Assembly (NCBI GenBank): GCA_948567375.1
Contig: OX419759.1
Span: forward strand, 61,543,493-61,607,492
DNA length: 64,000 nt
Direction of reading: 5' to 3'
Source of the DNA: Lunularia cruciata
Taxonomy: Eukaryota; Streptophyta; Marchantiopsida; Lunulariales; Lunulariaceae
A program made the position numbers and the translations under genes. Positions 1 to 13,506 of this stretch are shown in pieces (the first letter of the stretch is position 1; each line of letters begins with the position of its first letter). The notes under the pieces are model-generated. The model made no database searches. It was given only the letters and a program-made list of their open reading frames with translations, and was not told the DNA's origin.

Positions 1-2525
1 GAATATTCAAAAGGTATCCAACTTGTTTCATAAGGACCAAGTGATATAGTTAAGTATTAATAACCTTCTTTGTGAATTAGACAATGAGGTATTAAGGAAC
101 ATTCCTAAAGATTGAGAAACTTGGTTACAAATAAGTGATTGACTTGTTCAAGCACTTATAAGGGATAAAGCCTTTGACCATATCTTAGACTTGAAGAATA
201 TTCATTTTAATTTTTATCCATTTCTTCTCTATCATCTTCTTTATATTTTCTCTTTCATTTCAATCTTCTAACATGATAATCTATCTTTCTTATACTAGCA
301 AAAAATATAAGATACTAAAGCAAATTCATCAAATTTTAAATTCTATCTATATTTCTTCCCTTCATAGTATGTAAAAAATTCCAAGTTAGAATATGCCTCT
401 CTATTTTTGTAATATTATAGGAAGACTTCTACACATCTTAAGTTTGCACATTTATAACTTGTTTATATGTAATGCAAAGTCATATTGTTTAAGCAATTAC
501 TGAGTATTCTGTTTGGAAATTTAAGAATCTAAGCTAGAATCTGAAATTTTGTTGTCAATTATTTAAATGGAAAACTTCCTTTAGCTTTTTAATATTTGTA
601 GTCTCACATTTTTATTAATGTAGAGAGTAGTATATATTCATGCCAATATTGAGTCTCAATGCAAAACATTTATCTTAAGACTACCAATAAAGAACAATGA
701 AACTATATGAAATTTTAGAGAAAATAACATGTATCAATTTTAAGGCTATATTGTATTGTAATTAATAGATAAAGTTATTCATTTGAGTTAAATGCATCAG
801 AATGCCATAGATTCATTCAAGTTTTTTTAAGCATATTTCCATCCAATAAATACTTTTTTTAAGAAATTTATACTAAAAGGAGGTAATGTCTACAAAATAT
901 CAAGAACTCTTTTGTAAGAACTATCCAACAATATGAGGAATGAATTTTTGCTCAGGCAAAGCTCTTAGAGACTACAAGATTGTTAGATCCAAATAGACCA
1001 TAAGTAGATACAAGGGAAAAATACGAAGAGTTAGTTTAAAATACACTCTCAACTTTTCTAGATAGATAGATTTAGAAATTAGTATTGGGTTATCAGCCAA
1101 TCTCAAAGTAAAACAAGAACTTATAGTAACATGCATTTGGTTTGGAAGCAACCTCACTAACTATTGGTTACATTTAAAAGTTTCCCTACTTTTGAATGAG
1201 TAACACTACTAACTTTAGGATTTGTAGCTCTATCAAGTGTAGTTGAACCTAAAGTTACTCTAGAAGCCTTGTTAAAACAATATTACTTTTATCAAGGCTA
1301 GTTAAAGGACAAAGTTGGTGAACTTTTCTTCATTTATAAAGAAATGAAGTGTGATTACAAACTTAAATATTTTCATGAAAATTTATAAAATATGATTCAA
1401 TTGTGCTGCTTATTATGTCATGATTGTATGGAAATGTAGTTAGAAACTCTTTTATCCTTCCTTACCTTCAATGGATTTACTAATGCTTCCCAAGGATTCA
1501 CGTCTATCCAACACTCCTTCAAAGTTCAACCTTCAAATTATGTTCAATGTATGATTATGGATATTGTATGACTTCAAAAATAATCCATGTGTCACAAACT
1601 TCAAGTCAAAACAAGATAAGGAATAAAATAAATCCAAAAGACATACCATAAATATGAATCATAAGTAGATAAGCCTAACTAAAGCTCCACACATAATACA
1701 TTGTTATATTGGCAAATCAACATTTAAGGAATTTGAATCACTCCAAAGTATGTTTAAACTCTTCTATGAGTTTGAACATGTTTGAGAGTAGCAATGAGTA
1801 TTTACCTTATTCTATACTTAGGTAATTTTTAGATTAGGCATGAATCAAGGCCCAAGTTAAATACAATTAAGGTTGATTGGTCCAATATGTAATCAAATTA
1901 AGCATATCAATAAGTTTCTTTTATAATAAACTTAAACATTAATGAATGTAAGCATTAACTATTTTGATGACCCACCTTTGCTTCACTTGAGCAAAATTTT
2001 GTATTTTTGTTATTTGAGTAGTTTAAATAAAAAGTGGTGCAAAAGGTTGGGAACAAAGATGAATAGAAGTTGAAAGTTTTTAATCACTAACCAAATCCCT
2101 CCCAAAGTAAGGAAGATGAGACAAAGTCTAGATAGGCTCCTATAATGGAAGCATCAATCCACCATAAAATGATTATAACCTAGTTCAAGTGGTACAAGGA
2201 TTGAGAGTTTGTATCATGAATGACCTCATTATTACAAACGTCAAAGATAAGAATAAACCAAGGGTAGCCTTTGTTGTTATTATGAGAGTAGTACATACAT
2301 TATCAACATGCAAAAAATTAAAGAACAAATGGATGGGGCTATTTTCAATGATAGAGCATATGATAATTCAACTCCTAAGCCAGCTAGAACAAATAGCTAT
2401 TAAAAACCCCCAATGTACAAAGACAAAGGACCTTAGGACACAAATCAATGCGCTAGAGAGGAAAGTATGTATGAAAAAACAACTAAAGGTATTTTATATC
2501 AAGCTATAGGGTGTTACAACATTTG
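1..2525. other. AT-rich degenerate DNA, no gene recognised
   Basis: This stretch is AT-rich and low in CpG, with stops in all frames. The longest open frame (2189-2509, +, 106 codons) is lysine-rich and resembles nothing I recognise. The end of the stretch abuts a primer-binding-site-like motif at 2526. Part of it may therefore be a decayed LTR of the third Ty3/gypsy lineage, but I found no second copy in the window to prove that. Confidence 0.4.
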
Positions 2526-3050
2526 TGGTATCAAAGCTGGATTGCTCTGATGTTGGGGTAGTAGTGTTGGTAGTCATAGGTATTTTGGTAGTTACTCATG
2601 GACCACTTGTTGACGGTCTGATTTCATGCTAAGGCTATTGGTTGCATGGTGGAACCCACCATCACTTGCACTATTTGCACCATTAGCAACACCATCAAGG
2701 CTAGAAACTTAGGTCAAGCAAAGGGGTATACCTTTGAAGTGCAACTAAAGATCTTACTTCTTTGATGTTGAGCCTTTGAGTTTTTAGCTATGGTGGATAG
2801 AGGTCAGTGAGTATCACCTAGAGTCTCTTATCTAGAGTGGTTGTGGCTTGATTGTAATCAATGCCTAGTTGTTTTAGATTGTTGAGTGAAAGATTGATTA
2901 CCTATCTGATTTGAATGTGATTTGAGTGGAAGAAAAAACTGATTATTGTGGCACTTTAGAGCTCATATATGATCTATGCGTAAGTTTTGTTTCTATAATG
3001 TATGATGTTGCAACAATGTATGTTATATAGTGATGTATATACACACAAAA
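2526..3050 (+). repeat. Dispersed repeat with PBS-like start, copy 1
   Basis: It starts with tggtatcaaagc, a degenerate match to the plant initiator-Met tRNA primer binding site. The following ~500 bp align by eye with 31220-31720; shared blocks include the 'taggtattttggtagttac' and 'tggcggtctgatttcatg'-like segments and the end block 'ctataatgtatgat'. I infer an untranslated leader of an LTR retrotransposon. The alternative is an unrelated dispersed repeat that carries a chance PBS. Confidence 0.5.
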
Positions 3051-3192
3051 AGAGCAATAATAACTGCATGTTTCATGAGACATAGACTAGCTTTGCACAA
3101 TAAGTTACCAATTACAAGAAGGAGCCCATAAAGCTTATTCAAATATGCAAAGGAGTGGGTAGTTCATCATAAATGTCACCATATTGTCTAGT

Positions 3193-3844
3193 TGTAATAC
3201 CAATAGCAGATAAATGATCTAGACATGAAATTTGGTTTGTAACATTTGGAAGGATGTTATACATGATGGACTAAACATATGATCTAGAGGTGAAACTTGG
3301 GGTGGTGACATCTTAAAGGATGTTATACATGATGGAGAATGTAGATCAGATAGAGGTATCACCAAAAGTGTACTTTCACTAATAGAGTAGAAGCCAAAAT
3401 AGACCTTAAAACTTTGGAGGCAATTTTGGAGGCCTAAATTGATGAATTAGGCCTTGAGAATGTGTAGATTCCTCCTCCTATAAAGGAAAGGCTGGCCTTC
3501 CTCCCCCCTGGTTTGTCTCACCAAGAGCTTTCCGACAATACCTCACCCAGGTGATTTTGAGATTCCTACAAGAAGATTCTCTAAAAGATTCCCTCTAGTC
3601 AAAGTCTATTTGACCAACCAGATGGGACCAAGATTGACATGTCACCCATCCAAGAAAGTAATCTAAGGGTGGAGCTTGCTGATAGTTATCTATGCATAGA
3701 CCTAATCATACGGTAGAGCTTCATTGGAGGAGATCCTTCTTGGCTATATAATAAAGAGAAGGTGCTTCTTTGGGCCATCAGAGGATTGAGTGTGAAATCT
3801 GTGTTTTCTCTCTTGAAGAGTGCTCTTCTCCTTGGAGTATTACA
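3193..3844 (+). mobile_element. Solo LTR A of Ty3/gypsy family 1
   Basis: The LTR begins TGTAATAC and ends GTATTACA, which are perfect 8-bp terminal inverted repeats. It is flanked by a perfect 5-bp target duplication, ctagt, at 3188-3192 and 3845-3849. It aligns over its length with the E1 LTRs. No internal domain is attached, so the element was reduced by LTR-LTR recombination. Its U3 part holds a diverged ~60-bp internal duplication around 3216-3337. Confidence 0.9.
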
Positions 3845-3849
3845 CTAGT

Positions 3850-4645
3850 AGACAAGTAATGATTTCATACCAAATGACCAATGGCCAACTTTGTAGAAAA
3901 CAACTATAATTCATCTTATAGTTAGGATAAAATTTTTTTGTAGTTGTAGCCTAAGACTCTTTATACATGTACCTAAATTCTGAAATTGTTAGTTAGTTCA
4001 TGATACAAAGATCTTGTGTTAACTTGTCACCAAAAAATTAGCAATAGATGACAAACCAAGAGGCCAACATTGCCATTCTATGTGGATAATGCCAACTTAA
4101 AATTAATTTAAGGTAAGATATGCAAATATGATGTAATGATGTAATTAGAAGATTTCTAGTAAATTACAACCATTAGGTCTCTTTGGTGGCTAAGTAGGAT
4201 ATGTATAAAGAGCTAAGTCCCAATGATCACCATGTTCATTTGATGCATCTTTCTTTTGCTAGTAAATGAAGTTTATACCATCGGGACAACTAAGTTGATG
4301 TATGTGTATTTGTCTATACCGTGTATGAATGACTGCATGCTTAATTGAGTAGAAGTGAGGAATCATGACCTAAGAGTAGAAGCACTTGAGTAAGGAGAAT
4401 CATTTGTGTGAAAATAAAGTATTCATCTTTAGTGGATATGAAAAGGTCAAAGAAGATACAACAATAGACTACCAAATGCCTAAAGTACCCCAAAGTAACA
4501 TAAGCTTATAAGATTAAGTAGCATGATCCATCCAAGACTCCTATGACATTGTGCCTTTTAAGAATGGTAGAATGCTACTTCATGGTCACAATCATCAAGG
4601 TTATTGGACCCTTGGAGGATCCTATTTCCACTTTGTATTTATAAT
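3850..4645. other. AT-rich spacer, nothing recognised
   Basis: This is about 800 bp of degenerate AT-rich DNA between solo LTR A and element E1. I see no ORF longer than 60 codons and no repeat relationship. Confidence 0.4.
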
Positions 4646-4650
4646 CTAGA

Positions 4651-5238
4651 TGTAATATAATTAGCTTGATATATTATCTAGAGATGGAAATTGGCTTGGT
4701 AATATATTGAGGGACATTATATATGTTAGTCTAAGTAGATTTGATATGATATCACCAAAAGAGTACTTTCTACTAATAGGGCAGAGGCAAAAAATACCTT
4801 GAAAACTTCTAAGCCAATTTTGGAGGCATAAATGGATGAATTAGGTCTCAAAAATTGAAAAATCCCCCCCTCATTTGGTGATAGAAGCATTGCCTTCTCC
4901 TCTCCTTGTTTGTCTCATTGAGAGCTTTCCAATGGTAACTCATCCATGTCATCCATGGTGTTCTGAGGTTCCTACAAGAAGATTCTCAAAATTTCTCTTT
5001 GGTTAAACTTGTTGGAGCAACCAAATAGTACAAGGATTGAAAAGTTACCAATCCATATAGCTATCCTAAAGGTGCAACTCACTTACATATCACAAATTCA
5101 TGTATTTTATTCAAGGGTGTAACTCCCTTTGAGTGGATCTCCTTTATTATATAATAAAGAAAAGGTGCTCCTTTGGGGGATTGTAGTATTGAAGTCTTAT
5201 GTTTCTCTTGGGATTTCTCATGTCCTCAAAATATTACA
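4651..5238 (+). repeat. 5' LTR of E1
   Basis: It starts tgtaata and ends atattaca, degenerate forms of the family-1 ends TGTAATAC/GTATTACA. A TATA-like stretch (tatataataaaga) lies near 5150 in the position expected for the LTR promoter. It aligns with 10948-11504 and with solo LTRs A, C, E and F. Confidence 0.88.
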
Positions 5239-6436
5239 ATGATATTAGAGCATTTTTTTAATCCAAATAAGTGGATCACCTTTCTTGAAGGAACACAATC
5301 TACTAAGACAAAGTAATTATGAGGGGAGGAAAAAATAGTATAATTGATAAATGGGGAGTGTTTTAGAGGGAGGAAGTGATGGATGCTCTTGGAAGATAAT
5401 CTCTTACACATTGCTTTTTGTTCTTGAATCCATTCCACATCAAGATTATGTACATCCAATGTGAACAAGTGAGAGTATATCTTGTTTACCATTTTGGAGT
5501 AGAGTTCATGGACATAGTAATGAATTTGCTAAACCCGATGATTCTACCTATGATGATATATAATAGAGAGTGGGATTCAATCATTTACATTTTGTTATGA
5601 TGCAATGGATTTGAATATACCAAACCCTCTCCATTTCAACACTCAAGGATAAATCATCTATTATGTAGTTAGACCAAAAATGATATTTAAAGATTTCATA
5701 GTCTGGAATTTCAATGAGGAATATTATCAACAAGTAATAGCCTCTAAGTTCCCAATTGTAGTCCCAATCCTTTGTGTCTTATCAAATGATCATATTAACC
5801 CTCTATTGAAATAAGAAGCAACAATTGACAGTTTGTTGTTGTACACATCATGGAGCCGTAGCTGTAGGATATGATGCAAAGAATGTAGAGGAAGTTTTGA
5901 GAGATCAAGATGACACTTGAGGCATTATAAATTCAAGTATGTAACTTCAAAAATGATGATGTAATACAAGAAGGGGAATCATCCCAAAACTTAATAACAA
6001 TGGCCAAAGTACTAGAGAATCACTCACATAGATGATACCAACCTTGATCAACAATAAAGCCATCTTTTTACTATGAATGAAGAAGACATGCAACATTGAG
6101 CCTTACAAGGGAAAACATTCCATGGGAGTAGTGGAAAATTAGATCTAAAAAATTAATTGATTCCTTTGATTATTTACAAATGAGATCAATGATCATTTTG
6201 TAGGCATATTCGCATGTGAGTATATGGCCAATAAAACTTTCCCATGGTATGTTGTTTGGAAATGATCAATGTTGGCAGAATGAAGAGAGATTATTTGGAA
6301 GGCAATGCAAGAAGGTTGCTAAAGAATTTCCAATCCGTGGATTTCATGCATATGGCTTGAACTTGACTATGGGAGTTGAAGCAAAAGAACAACATACAAG
6401 AATACGTGGAGGTATTTCTTGATCTTCAAGTCATGA

Positions 6437-7034
6437 TGTAATACTACGAGGACATGAGAGATCTTTACAAGAAACACAAGAGAGAAAACATAAGCTTCAC
6501 ACTCAATGCTTTGATGCCCCAAAGGAGCACCTTCTCTTTATTATATAGCAAAGAAGATCCTCTCAAAGGAAGCTCCACCCTTGGATCAGATACATGGATT
6601 GGTGACATTTTAGTGAGCTCCACCCTTAGATTAGTTGCCTAAATAGGTGACATGTTGGTCCTTATCTTGTTTGGTTGGTCAAACAAGTTTGACCAAAAGG
6701 AATATTTAGAGAATCTTCTTGTAGGAATCTGAAAATCACATGAGTGAGGTACCATTAGAAAGCTCTCAAGGAGACAAACATGAGGGAACAAAAGCCAGTC
6801 CTTCCTTCATTTGGCAAGGAAGATAACACATTTTCAAGTCATAATTCATCCATTTAGGCCTCTCAAATTGGCTTTGAAGTTTTCAAGCTTTTCTCTACTC
6901 TTGCCCTATTAGTAGAAGTACTCTTTTGGTGACACCTCTATCTAATCTATTTACTCCACCATATATAAAATCCTCCTAGATGTTACCAAGCCAATTTTCA
7001 CCTCTAGATAATATGTCTAGCCATTGGTATGACA
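6437..7034 (-). mobile_element. Solo LTR C of family 1 nested in E1
   Basis: This LTR is in reverse orientation. On the plus strand it begins tgtaatact and ends ggtatgaca, the latter a degenerate ggtattaca. It is flanked by a perfect 5-bp target duplication, catga, at 6432-6436 and 7035-7039. It interrupts the gag region of E1, so it is younger than E1. Confidence 0.9.
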
Positions 7035-7082
7035 CATGATAACCAATATTAATCCCTAGAAGCACTTGACAATTTCAAATGA

Positions 7083-10000
7083 GTGTTAAAAGAGAACATT
7101 CACCAAGAAGTAATGGCACAAAATCCTCACACTATTTTTGAAGCCATTGCATGTGCTCACCGAGTAGAAAGAGCACTTGAAGGAGGTGAATGGGTAGTCC
7201 TAACACAACATTATTGGGTTAAAACACCACACTTTGGTGGACCAATTCCTTTGGAATTTAGCAACATTTGTTTTTGAGACCAAGTAGCATGACCACTCCA
7301 AGGAGAATGGGGATGGGTCAAAGAAAAGAGAGAGAAAGAGTCCAATGAGGAGAAAGGAGAAGAATAATGATGTTACAATTATGACCAAGTAGGGCACATA
7401 ACCATCAATCTTGTGCTCATCTTCCTAGAAACACTCAACCTCCATACAAGCAACCTTTAAACAACTTGGAGAGATGAATCAAAGAGGAGGATGTTGAAAT
7501 CACTTTGGAAAACAAAAATCAACTTTATATGTATGGCTGTACTGGCTCAATGGAGAGGAGTAAAAGTAAGAGAGGAAGGGGACAAGTATGAAAAGGTTGA
7601 GGAAGACAAACACACAACTGATTATAGTAAATGGAGTCTTAAAAGACAATCAGGTGAGAGTATTGATATACCTTGGGATAACAAAGAATTTCTTATCTCA
7701 TTCTATTTCAATAAGGTTGGAGATGGAACAAGAGAAGAATGAGAATGAATAAGTAGAATTACCCAATGGTCAAACAGAGAAGATTGAATCATTACCTAGA
7801 AAGGCAACACTCTCTATATGCAAGTATGAGTATGAGTGGAGATTGATATGGTTAGCTCATTACAATGTGATATTAGGCATGATGTGGATAGAGCACTACA
7901 ACCCCATGGTAGACTAAAGAAAGAAAATAGTGAGAACTAGCCAATGGAAGATAATTATAGACAGGGAAAGATTGCAAAGCCAAGAACAAACACTTTATGT
8001 TGTATGGACAACAATTATTAGTAAAATAAATAGATGTTTCATAGGTCTAATAAGAAAAGTCTAGAATGCATAACTCAATAGTTAAATTCTTGAAAATTTG
8101 AAAGATATGGTCAATGAGTTTCAAAATTTCTTTCTTGATTATTTACTCTCTAGATTACCACCAAAAAGAAGAATAGATCATAAAATCAAGATACTTCATG
8201 GGAAAACACCTCCTTGTAAGGCCCTATATTGACCATCACATCATGAGTTGGAGGAATGCAAGGCTCAAATTGAAGGTATACTATAGAAATGGTTTATCCA
8301 ACCCAATGGATCACCATATGGAGCCTTGTCTTGTTTGTTAATAAGAAGGTTGGTACAATGCACATTTGCATTGACTATCAAGCCCTAAATCAACAAATAG
8401 TGATGAAAAAATACCTATTTAACTCATATGGATCAACTCAAATACTCATTAACTCAAATGGATCAACTCAATGTGAGAAAACACTTCACTAAACTTGATA
8501 TATGAAGTGGTTATAATCAAATAAGGTTATATATATACAAAACTACCTTTCAAACAAAGTATAGTCACTTTGAGTACCTAATGATACCTTTTATCCTTAC
8601 AAATACACTTGCCAATTTCATGAGTTTGATGAATGATATATTTTATCCATACTTGGATAAGTATGTTATCATCTTCCTTGATAGAATCTTAGTCTATAGC
8701 AGAATAATGAAGGACACAAGCAACATCTATAAGAAGTTTACTAAATTCTATGATAGAACAAATTATATGCCAAAGTCTCAAAGTGCAAGTTTAGCAAGTC
8801 TAAAGTAGATTACTTAGGTCATAGAGTAAGTGCAAAAGGTATCCAAGTGTTAATAGATAAAATGGATGTCATTCAAAATTAGGATGCTCTAGAAAATCAA
8901 ACTCAACTCAAGAGTTTATTGGGATTGATTGGGTTCTATCATGAATATTGTCAAAGACTTCTCCAAGGTCACGCAACACCTAATGGCACTTCTTGGCAAG
9001 GGACAAAAGTGGATATGGAAAATTTCATAAGAATTGGCCTTTTAAGAATTGAAAGATGCATTACTACATACACAAATCTTGAAATGTTATGATCTAAAAT
9101 GTCCAATCAATTTGGTTACAAATGGATCAAGAAATTCAATAGGAGGAGTCCCATAATAGGAATGGAATGATGGATGATACCTAGTTGCATATTTCTCTTG
9201 AAAGTTGTTATTGACAAAGTGCAACTATCATACCTCCAAATAAGAAAAGGTTGTTATTATCTTGACAACCAAGTATTGGAAACACTATCTTGGAAAGAAG
9301 GAATTTACAATGGATATAAAACACAAACCTTGAGAGACAAAAAGACTTTTGCATCAATAGATTTGTTATCTAGAGTGGATACAATGGTTGAACATGACAA
9401 TCACATATGTGGAAGGCAAGAGGCAACTTGCAAATACATTCACCCAAATGCCTATGGTGAACAATCTAATGGTAAAGGTCACAATGAAACCAAAATTTTG
9501 GCCAAGGATTCTTATTGCTATGAAGACTGATCCACCAATTGTAGGAGTTCAATCATCTAAAAATGTAACAAGTACCGAAGGACTCACCTTTCATGATGGC
9601 AAGGTATGGATTCTAGATGCTTTAAACCTAAGAATCACCATCCTAGCAAAATGTCATATTTTGGCATTTTATGTCATATTGGAGTGGACAAGACCTTAGG
9701 TGAAATCAAAGCCCATTACTATTGGCCTAAGATGAGCAATAACATGATAGATTATATTCAAAGCTGCATACTCTATCAAAAAAATAAATCCTTTAATCAG
9801 GCCCTTGCATGACTCCTTTAAGCTCTCCTTACTCCCACACAACATTTAGAGCAGGTGATTATAGATTTGGTTTGTGAATTGCCCAAGACTATCTCAATTT
9901 TTGACTCTATTGTAGTCTTTGTACACCAACTCAACAAAATGTGTATCCTATGACCAAGGACTTGACTGCTGCACAATTAGCTCAATTATACTTAGCTATG

Positions 10001-10870
10001 GGCTTCTCTTACCATAGCATGTGTCAAGTGCTCATGACCAATTAGGTCACTCAATTCACTAGTTTGTTTTGGAGAACAATATTTGGCATCTTCAAAACTA
10101 AACTTGCCATGTCCATAACATAACATCCACAAACCAATGGATAAATAGAGTGGACCAATTGCACTATTGAGGACGTGCTACAAGGCTTTACCTTAGAGTA
10201 TCAAGAAAGGTAGAAACCTTACTTCCATTGGTGGAATTTACCTATAACAATTTAGTGAATGCATTTACACAAGTTACACTATTCTTCCTCATATATAAAG
10301 AAAATTCAAGCTTTTATGCCTTCAAGCTTGGTAAAGATCTACCCAATGGCTACAAAAGTTGATATTATAGACACTTTTGTTTTTAGGAACCAATATAGTA
10401 TAGGGAATACTAAGCACAATTTGAAAATAGCTCAAAATCAACAAAAAAATATATAGATGCACATTTTAGGCACATGGAGTTTAGCATTGGAGATAAAGTG
10501 TGGCTATCCACAATCAACTTCACATTATTTGGCCCTTGTAAGCTCATACCTCATTTTATTGGGCCTTTTCCCATCATTTGTCAAACCAGCATAGTTTCCT
10601 TTCACCTCAAGCTATTGTTATACATGCAGATCCATCCATTGTTCCATGTTTCCTTTCTACTTATAAATTCACCCTGACTACCCCACTTTCCTTCCATACA
10701 AGAAGTTAGACCTTGTCCAACACTTATTGATGACATGGAGGAATACAAAGTCAAACACATTCTCCAAGAATACATCCATGGTATTCATCATCCACATGTA
10801 CAATATATTTTACATTGGAAAGAGTACCCATTATATAAGGTAACATGGAAGATCATACAATTAACTTGAC
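7083..10870 (+). pseudogene. Broken gag-pol of E1
   Basis: Domains in order: a gag segment with NPHTIFEAIACAHRVERAL (about 7083-7200); the protease end with YNVILGMMWIEHYNPMVD (about 7860-7915); RT from about 8170, with CIDYQALN and a catalytic box reading FLDRILVYS near 8680, so the second catalytic Asp is replaced by Arg; RNase H ending in MTITYVEGKRQLANTF (9391-9440); integrase zinc-binding domain with GVDKTLGEIKAHYYWPKM and CILYQ (9680-9790); and a decayed integrase core with HPQTNG near 10120-10140. A GDKVWLST segment (10493-10520) precedes a chromodomain at 10735-10865 with EYKVKHIL and LHWKEYP. Frames change repeatedly. The chromodomain places it among plant chromoviruses. Confidence 0.88.
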
Positions 10871-10947
10871 CAATGCCTCGGTGTTAGTGCAATCTTTTGA
10901 GCATTAGCTTCACAATGAAGACATTGTATCTTAAAAGAAGGGAGGTT

Positions 10948-11504
10948 TGTAATACCATTAGCTAGATAGATTATCTAGAGGTGAAAATTGGCATAATAAT
11001 ATCTTGAGGGATTTTATATATGATGGTCTAAGTAGATTAGATAAAGGTGTCATCAAAAGAGTACTTCTTATAATAAAGTTAAGGTCAAAAAACTTCAAGC
11101 CAAATTTTAGAGGCCTTGAAATGAATGATTCCCCTCCACTTTGGAATAAAAAGTGCATTTCCTTATTCCTTCCTTGTTTTTCTCATTTAGAGCTTTCCAA
11201 TAGTACCTCATCCATGCTCTTTTGAGCTTCCTACCAAAAGATTCTCCAAAGATTTCCTTTGGTCAAACTTGTTTGACCAACCAAATACAACCAAGATCAA
11301 CATGTCACTAATCCATGCAGCTAATGTAAGTGTAGAGGTTGTTGATATGTCACAAATCCATGTATCTAATTCAAGGTTGTAGTTCCTTTTGATTGGATCC
11401 ACTTTGCTATATAATAAAGTAAGATGTTCCTTTAGGGTATTGAAGTATTGAGATGAAGCCTTGTGTGTTTCTGTGAGGTTTCTCCTATCCTTGAGCACAT
11501 TACA
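10948..11504 (+). repeat. 3' LTR of E1
   Basis: It starts TGTAATACC just after a purine-rich tract (ttaaaagaagggagg) and ends cattaca. It matches the left LTR, with many substitutions and small indels, so the insertion is old. Confidence 0.88.
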
Positions 11505-11509
11505 CTAGG

Positions 11510-12689
11510 TTACTACTTGTAGGAAAGTCTGGTACTATTGATCTCGTATGACCATGAACGTCATGATGTGAACAAGGATATCAATATATATGAGTGTCTC
11601 AATAATTGTAATTTAGAATCTAGTCATACAGGATGAAGATAGGGAGATGATCTTCCTGCAGCAGGTACATTCCTAGTAAGGGCTCGCAGTGCATGGCCCG
11701 CAGCCCAAACCAAATTACAATCGAGGCCGTGTAGGGTCGTATTAAACACGTTGGTTAGTTGCTCTATAGATACTAGTAAATTTTACCAACTAATACTTCC
11801 ATTTTAAGTATTTGGGCCTTGTACGTACCCTGTTATCGTCGGCCCCTGGTGTAAGCCAGGAGCCATTTTCCAAGGCAAAGTAACCCTTATTACAAATAAA
11901 CCATAACATTTAAGAGTCACTTGGATTGAATTTGGAATGAGTGCAATTGATTTTGATTTCTCTTTTTGTAGTGCTAGGTGTGGTGGTATTACACTCTTTT
12001 TTGAATGACTTTGCCCAAGAGGTTTAACAAAAATGATAGATGGTCTTTGTGACATTTTATCTTGTTTTTAGTCATCTTTAACTCATATGCTTGAGGTTCA
12101 ATTGGTTCTTACAAAAATATTACAAATTCTAACAACACTTGGTTGTTACATTTTAAGCACTATTGTTGAGAATACACTCCTTGGAGTGATTAGAAGCAAG
12201 ATAGCATGACGCCATGAATGTCATCAAGTACCAAGAGATATTCAAAATCCTCATGAGTGGAGGTTCTTCTTGAGAAACCAAAAGAAAGAAGATGAAGGAC
12301 TTTTTGTATGAGATAGAGGAGCTCAAGAGTAAGTTGACCAATCTTGAGAGAAGATAGTGAATGGTAGTAAACTAGATGCTTGGCGTCTATCTTTAAATAA
12401 AGGGGAAGTTGGGTTTAAGAATGTCAAACATAAGCTACTTCTACCTTCTCTTTCCTGACTAGTATTCCACCAACTAGTGTTGTCTGTCAATGGTTTGTGG
12501 TTGAAAAGAAAGATACGCAACAAAATTCCAACAAGGGAGATATTTCAGAGAAGTGCATGCAAGTCTTCTTTGGAATTGGGAAGTTGGAGAGAGATCCTCC
12601 TCATTGATCTCCACTGAGCTCTTTGTTGAGCTTTTCATAGAATAGTCTAAACATGAACTATCTTTTGGAGAAGAGAGTAGACCTCCAAC
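11510..12689. other. Spacer or degenerate LTR/leader of element H
   Basis: No gene is recognised. The part at about 11640-11860 has more CpG than its surroundings (cccgcagccc, tcgaggccgtg, tcgtcggcccc). The stretch leads directly into the element H gag and could be its LTR and leader, but I found no matching copy after its integrase. Confidence 0.3.
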
Positions 12690-13501
12690 GTGACAGACCT
12701 TAAAGATAACTCAAGGATATCATCCAAGGACAAGTACAAAACAAAAGGTTTGCCACATCTTGTGCTTGCTTACAATCTATTCAATCACTCTCAAACAAAG
12801 GCTGGTCTTGATTGTACCTTATTATATTTAGCCATGGAAAATCATGCTCCCTTCACACTACAAAACTATAAAAAGCTTAAGGAGAAGGATGAGGAGGAAG
12901 ATGTTGAAAATTTCCTAAGAGAATTCAAAGCAATTTCAGTTGCCAATAAAGAAGATGTAGATGTTGATCATTTATGGATATTTTGAAACCTATTGAGGAA
13001 TAAGGCCAAAAATTGGTATATAAATGTCAGCTTGCCAACATCCAAAAAATGTAGTCAATTGGCCAACAATTTGTTGTCAGTTCTTGAATCATTTCCTTGA
13101 GTTGGACTACAAACCAAATTCTTTTGCCTCACTCAATAGTCTAGAATGGAAGCAAAATGAGAAACTATTAGACTACACATAGAAGTTTGAAGGTCTTTTG
13201 AGCAGAGTACTAGGTAGAGGTGCCACTTTAAGATACTCAATTGCTCAACCAATGGCATGGTTCTTGGGAGGATTACAAGTAGAACTTCATGTTTTAACCA
13301 AGGAATGAGAACATGATAAGTTGTCAAAGGTGATGAAGTGAGCAGAATTGTACAAATCTGCCAAACTGAATCCTAAAGGAAGGTTTACTCATGGATGGAC
13401 ACTCAGGAATTCCAAGAAGGGACTAAAAATATCATAATCATCATCCTTGGAATCATCTGGTGTATCTTCCTTGTCAAAATCCTTGTCTTCTAAAGATGAC
13501 C
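12690..13501 (+). pseudogene. Gag fragment of element H (third Ty3/gypsy lineage)
   Basis: The open frame 12690-12986 encodes a retrotransposon-gag-like segment containing DVENFLREFKAISVANKEDV. After a stop it continues with NLLRNKAKNWYINVSLPTS, the W-Y motif usual in gag_pre/retrotrans_gag domains. Element E2 has inserted right after it (target duplication aagaa, 13502-13506), and the gag resumes at about 19849 with the zinc knuckle. The family call is by motif only. Confidence 0.65.
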
Positions 13502-13506
13502 AAGAA

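Larger units (their letters stand above)
4651..11504 (+). mobile_element. Ty3/gypsy chromovirus E1 (family 1), nearly complete, decayed
   Basis: The two LTRs are 4651-5238 and 10948-11504. A degenerate primer binding site (atgatattagagc, 5239-5251) follows the left LTR, and a purine-rich tract around 10933-10945 precedes the right one. The flanks ctaga (4646-4650) and ctagg (11505-11509) are a target duplication with one mismatch. Internal order is gag, protease, reverse transcriptase, RNase H, integrase, chromodomain, which is the Ty3/gypsy chromovirus arrangement. The element carries a nested solo LTR of its own family at 6437-7034. Stops and frameshifts throughout mean it cannot move by itself. 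Confidence 0.9.
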
